This document shows positions 5,247 through 5,469 of a stretch of DNA of 5,469 bases, in pieces (within the stretch, counting starts at the first letter, position 1; each line of letters starts with the position of its first letter). A program made the translations under genes and the position numbers. The notes beneath the pieces were generated by a model. That model was given only the letters and a program-made list of their open reading frames with translations, did not search any database and was not told the origin of the DNA. Location of the stretch: assembly GCA_035625025.1 (NCBI GenBank), contig DASPQJ010000008.1:1-5469 (forward strand), in the 5' to 3' direction. This stretch comes from Bog-793 sp035625025. GTDB lineage: Bacteria > Actinomycetota > Acidimicrobiia > Acidimicrobiales > Bog-793.

Positions 5247-5342
5247 CGCCCCATTGGCCCCGCATTTGCCAGCGCAGTCCGCCATGCACTTCGAGATGTC
5301 CCGGCCGAGGCCGCGCCGCGGGCGGTTGGGTGGGCGCCGTCC

Positions 5343-5469
5343 CTAGTCGACGGTGAAGTGCGTGCCCGCTCGCCCCGTCAGCGCTCGCGCGAGGTTCGGC
5401 GGGTCCGTGACGATCGCGTGCTCGCCGCCGTGCTCGAGGTACTCGATGATCGCCTCGATCTTCGGCGCC
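5343..5469 (-). CDS. arcC: Carbamate kinase, C-terminal end only (partial)
   Basis: Only the last 41 residues and the stop (TAG) lie in the window; the gene runs off the right edge. The visible part reads APKIEAIIEYLEHGG at its start and ALTGRAGTHFTVD at its end. This fits the C-terminus of carbamate kinase, where a GSM(A/G)PK(V/I)EA motif of the amino-acid-kinase fold precedes a final strand and the LxGxAGT end. The base before the first full codon is G, consistent with the expected Met. The enzyme interconverts carbamoyl phosphate plus ADP with ATP plus carbamate, usually in arginine, agmatine or purine-derived nitrogen breakdown; the partner genes would be outside the window. A related amino-acid kinase is possible but less likely. 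Confidence 0.75.
   Translation of the reverse strand, partial: APKIEAIIEYLEHGGEHAIVTDPPNLARALTGRAGTHFTVD

Larger units (their letters stand above)
4940..5342. other. Region between the acetyltransferase and carbamate kinase genes
   Basis: Bases 4940-5077 are the open but uncharacterised upstream extension of the acetyltransferase frame. Bases 5078-5342 are GC-rich, with Pro/Arg/Gly-rich plus-strand frames (5083-5346 and 5093-5356) that look like composition artefacts. The recognisable structure is two hairpins, listed separately. I could not pick out a convincing promoter for the acetyltransferase. Confidence 0.5.

Noticed and set aside
5083..5356. Two overlapping 87-codon plus-strand frames
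   Set aside because: Both are Pro/Arg/Gly-rich composition artefacts passing through strong hairpins and ending inside the carbamate kinase 3' end on the other strand.

Overview
The window is high-GC DNA with actinobacterial character: GC-rich codon use, TTG and GTG starts behind strong Shine-Dalgarno sequences, a PAS-GGDEF-EAL protein of a common actinobacterial type, and a small Cys/His membrane protein of a kind I associate, from memory only, with actinobacteria and their phages. The phylum is an inference and I cannot place the organism more closely.

Layout from left to right. Bases 1-313 hold no gene I can support. An aldo/keto reductase gene (314-1099) lies on the minus strand and starts at a TTG behind a perfect AGGAGG. 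A divergent intergenic region of about 530 bp (1100-1631) follows. It contains an unusually dense set of dyads and an AT-rich promoter-like island. The plus-strand gene at 1632-3470 encodes a soluble PAS-GGDEF-EAL protein with every cyclic-di-GMP synthesis and hydrolysis signature residue I looked for. A 372-bp gap (3471-3842) with several hairpins but no convincing gene separates it from a convergent minus-strand gene for a 129-residue membrane protein with a Cys/His cluster (3843-4232).

Next comes a short possible plus-strand membrane peptide (4291-4434), then a minus-strand GNAT acetyltransferase gene (4427-4939, start uncertain). Two GC-rich hairpins at 5178-5246 follow. At the right edge is the 3' end of a carbamate kinase gene (5343 to the edge, minus strand).

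The genes do not form one obvious pathway. There is no clear operon: the reductase and the c-di-GMP protein diverge from a shared regulatory region, and the remaining minus-strand genes are separated by gaps of about 195 bp or more. I see no tRNA, rRNA, CRISPR array, insertion sequence or toxin-antitoxin pair. The points most worth following are the dyad-rich divergent control region, the Cys/His membrane protein and the short overlapping ORF. None of them amounts to a demonstrated new system.
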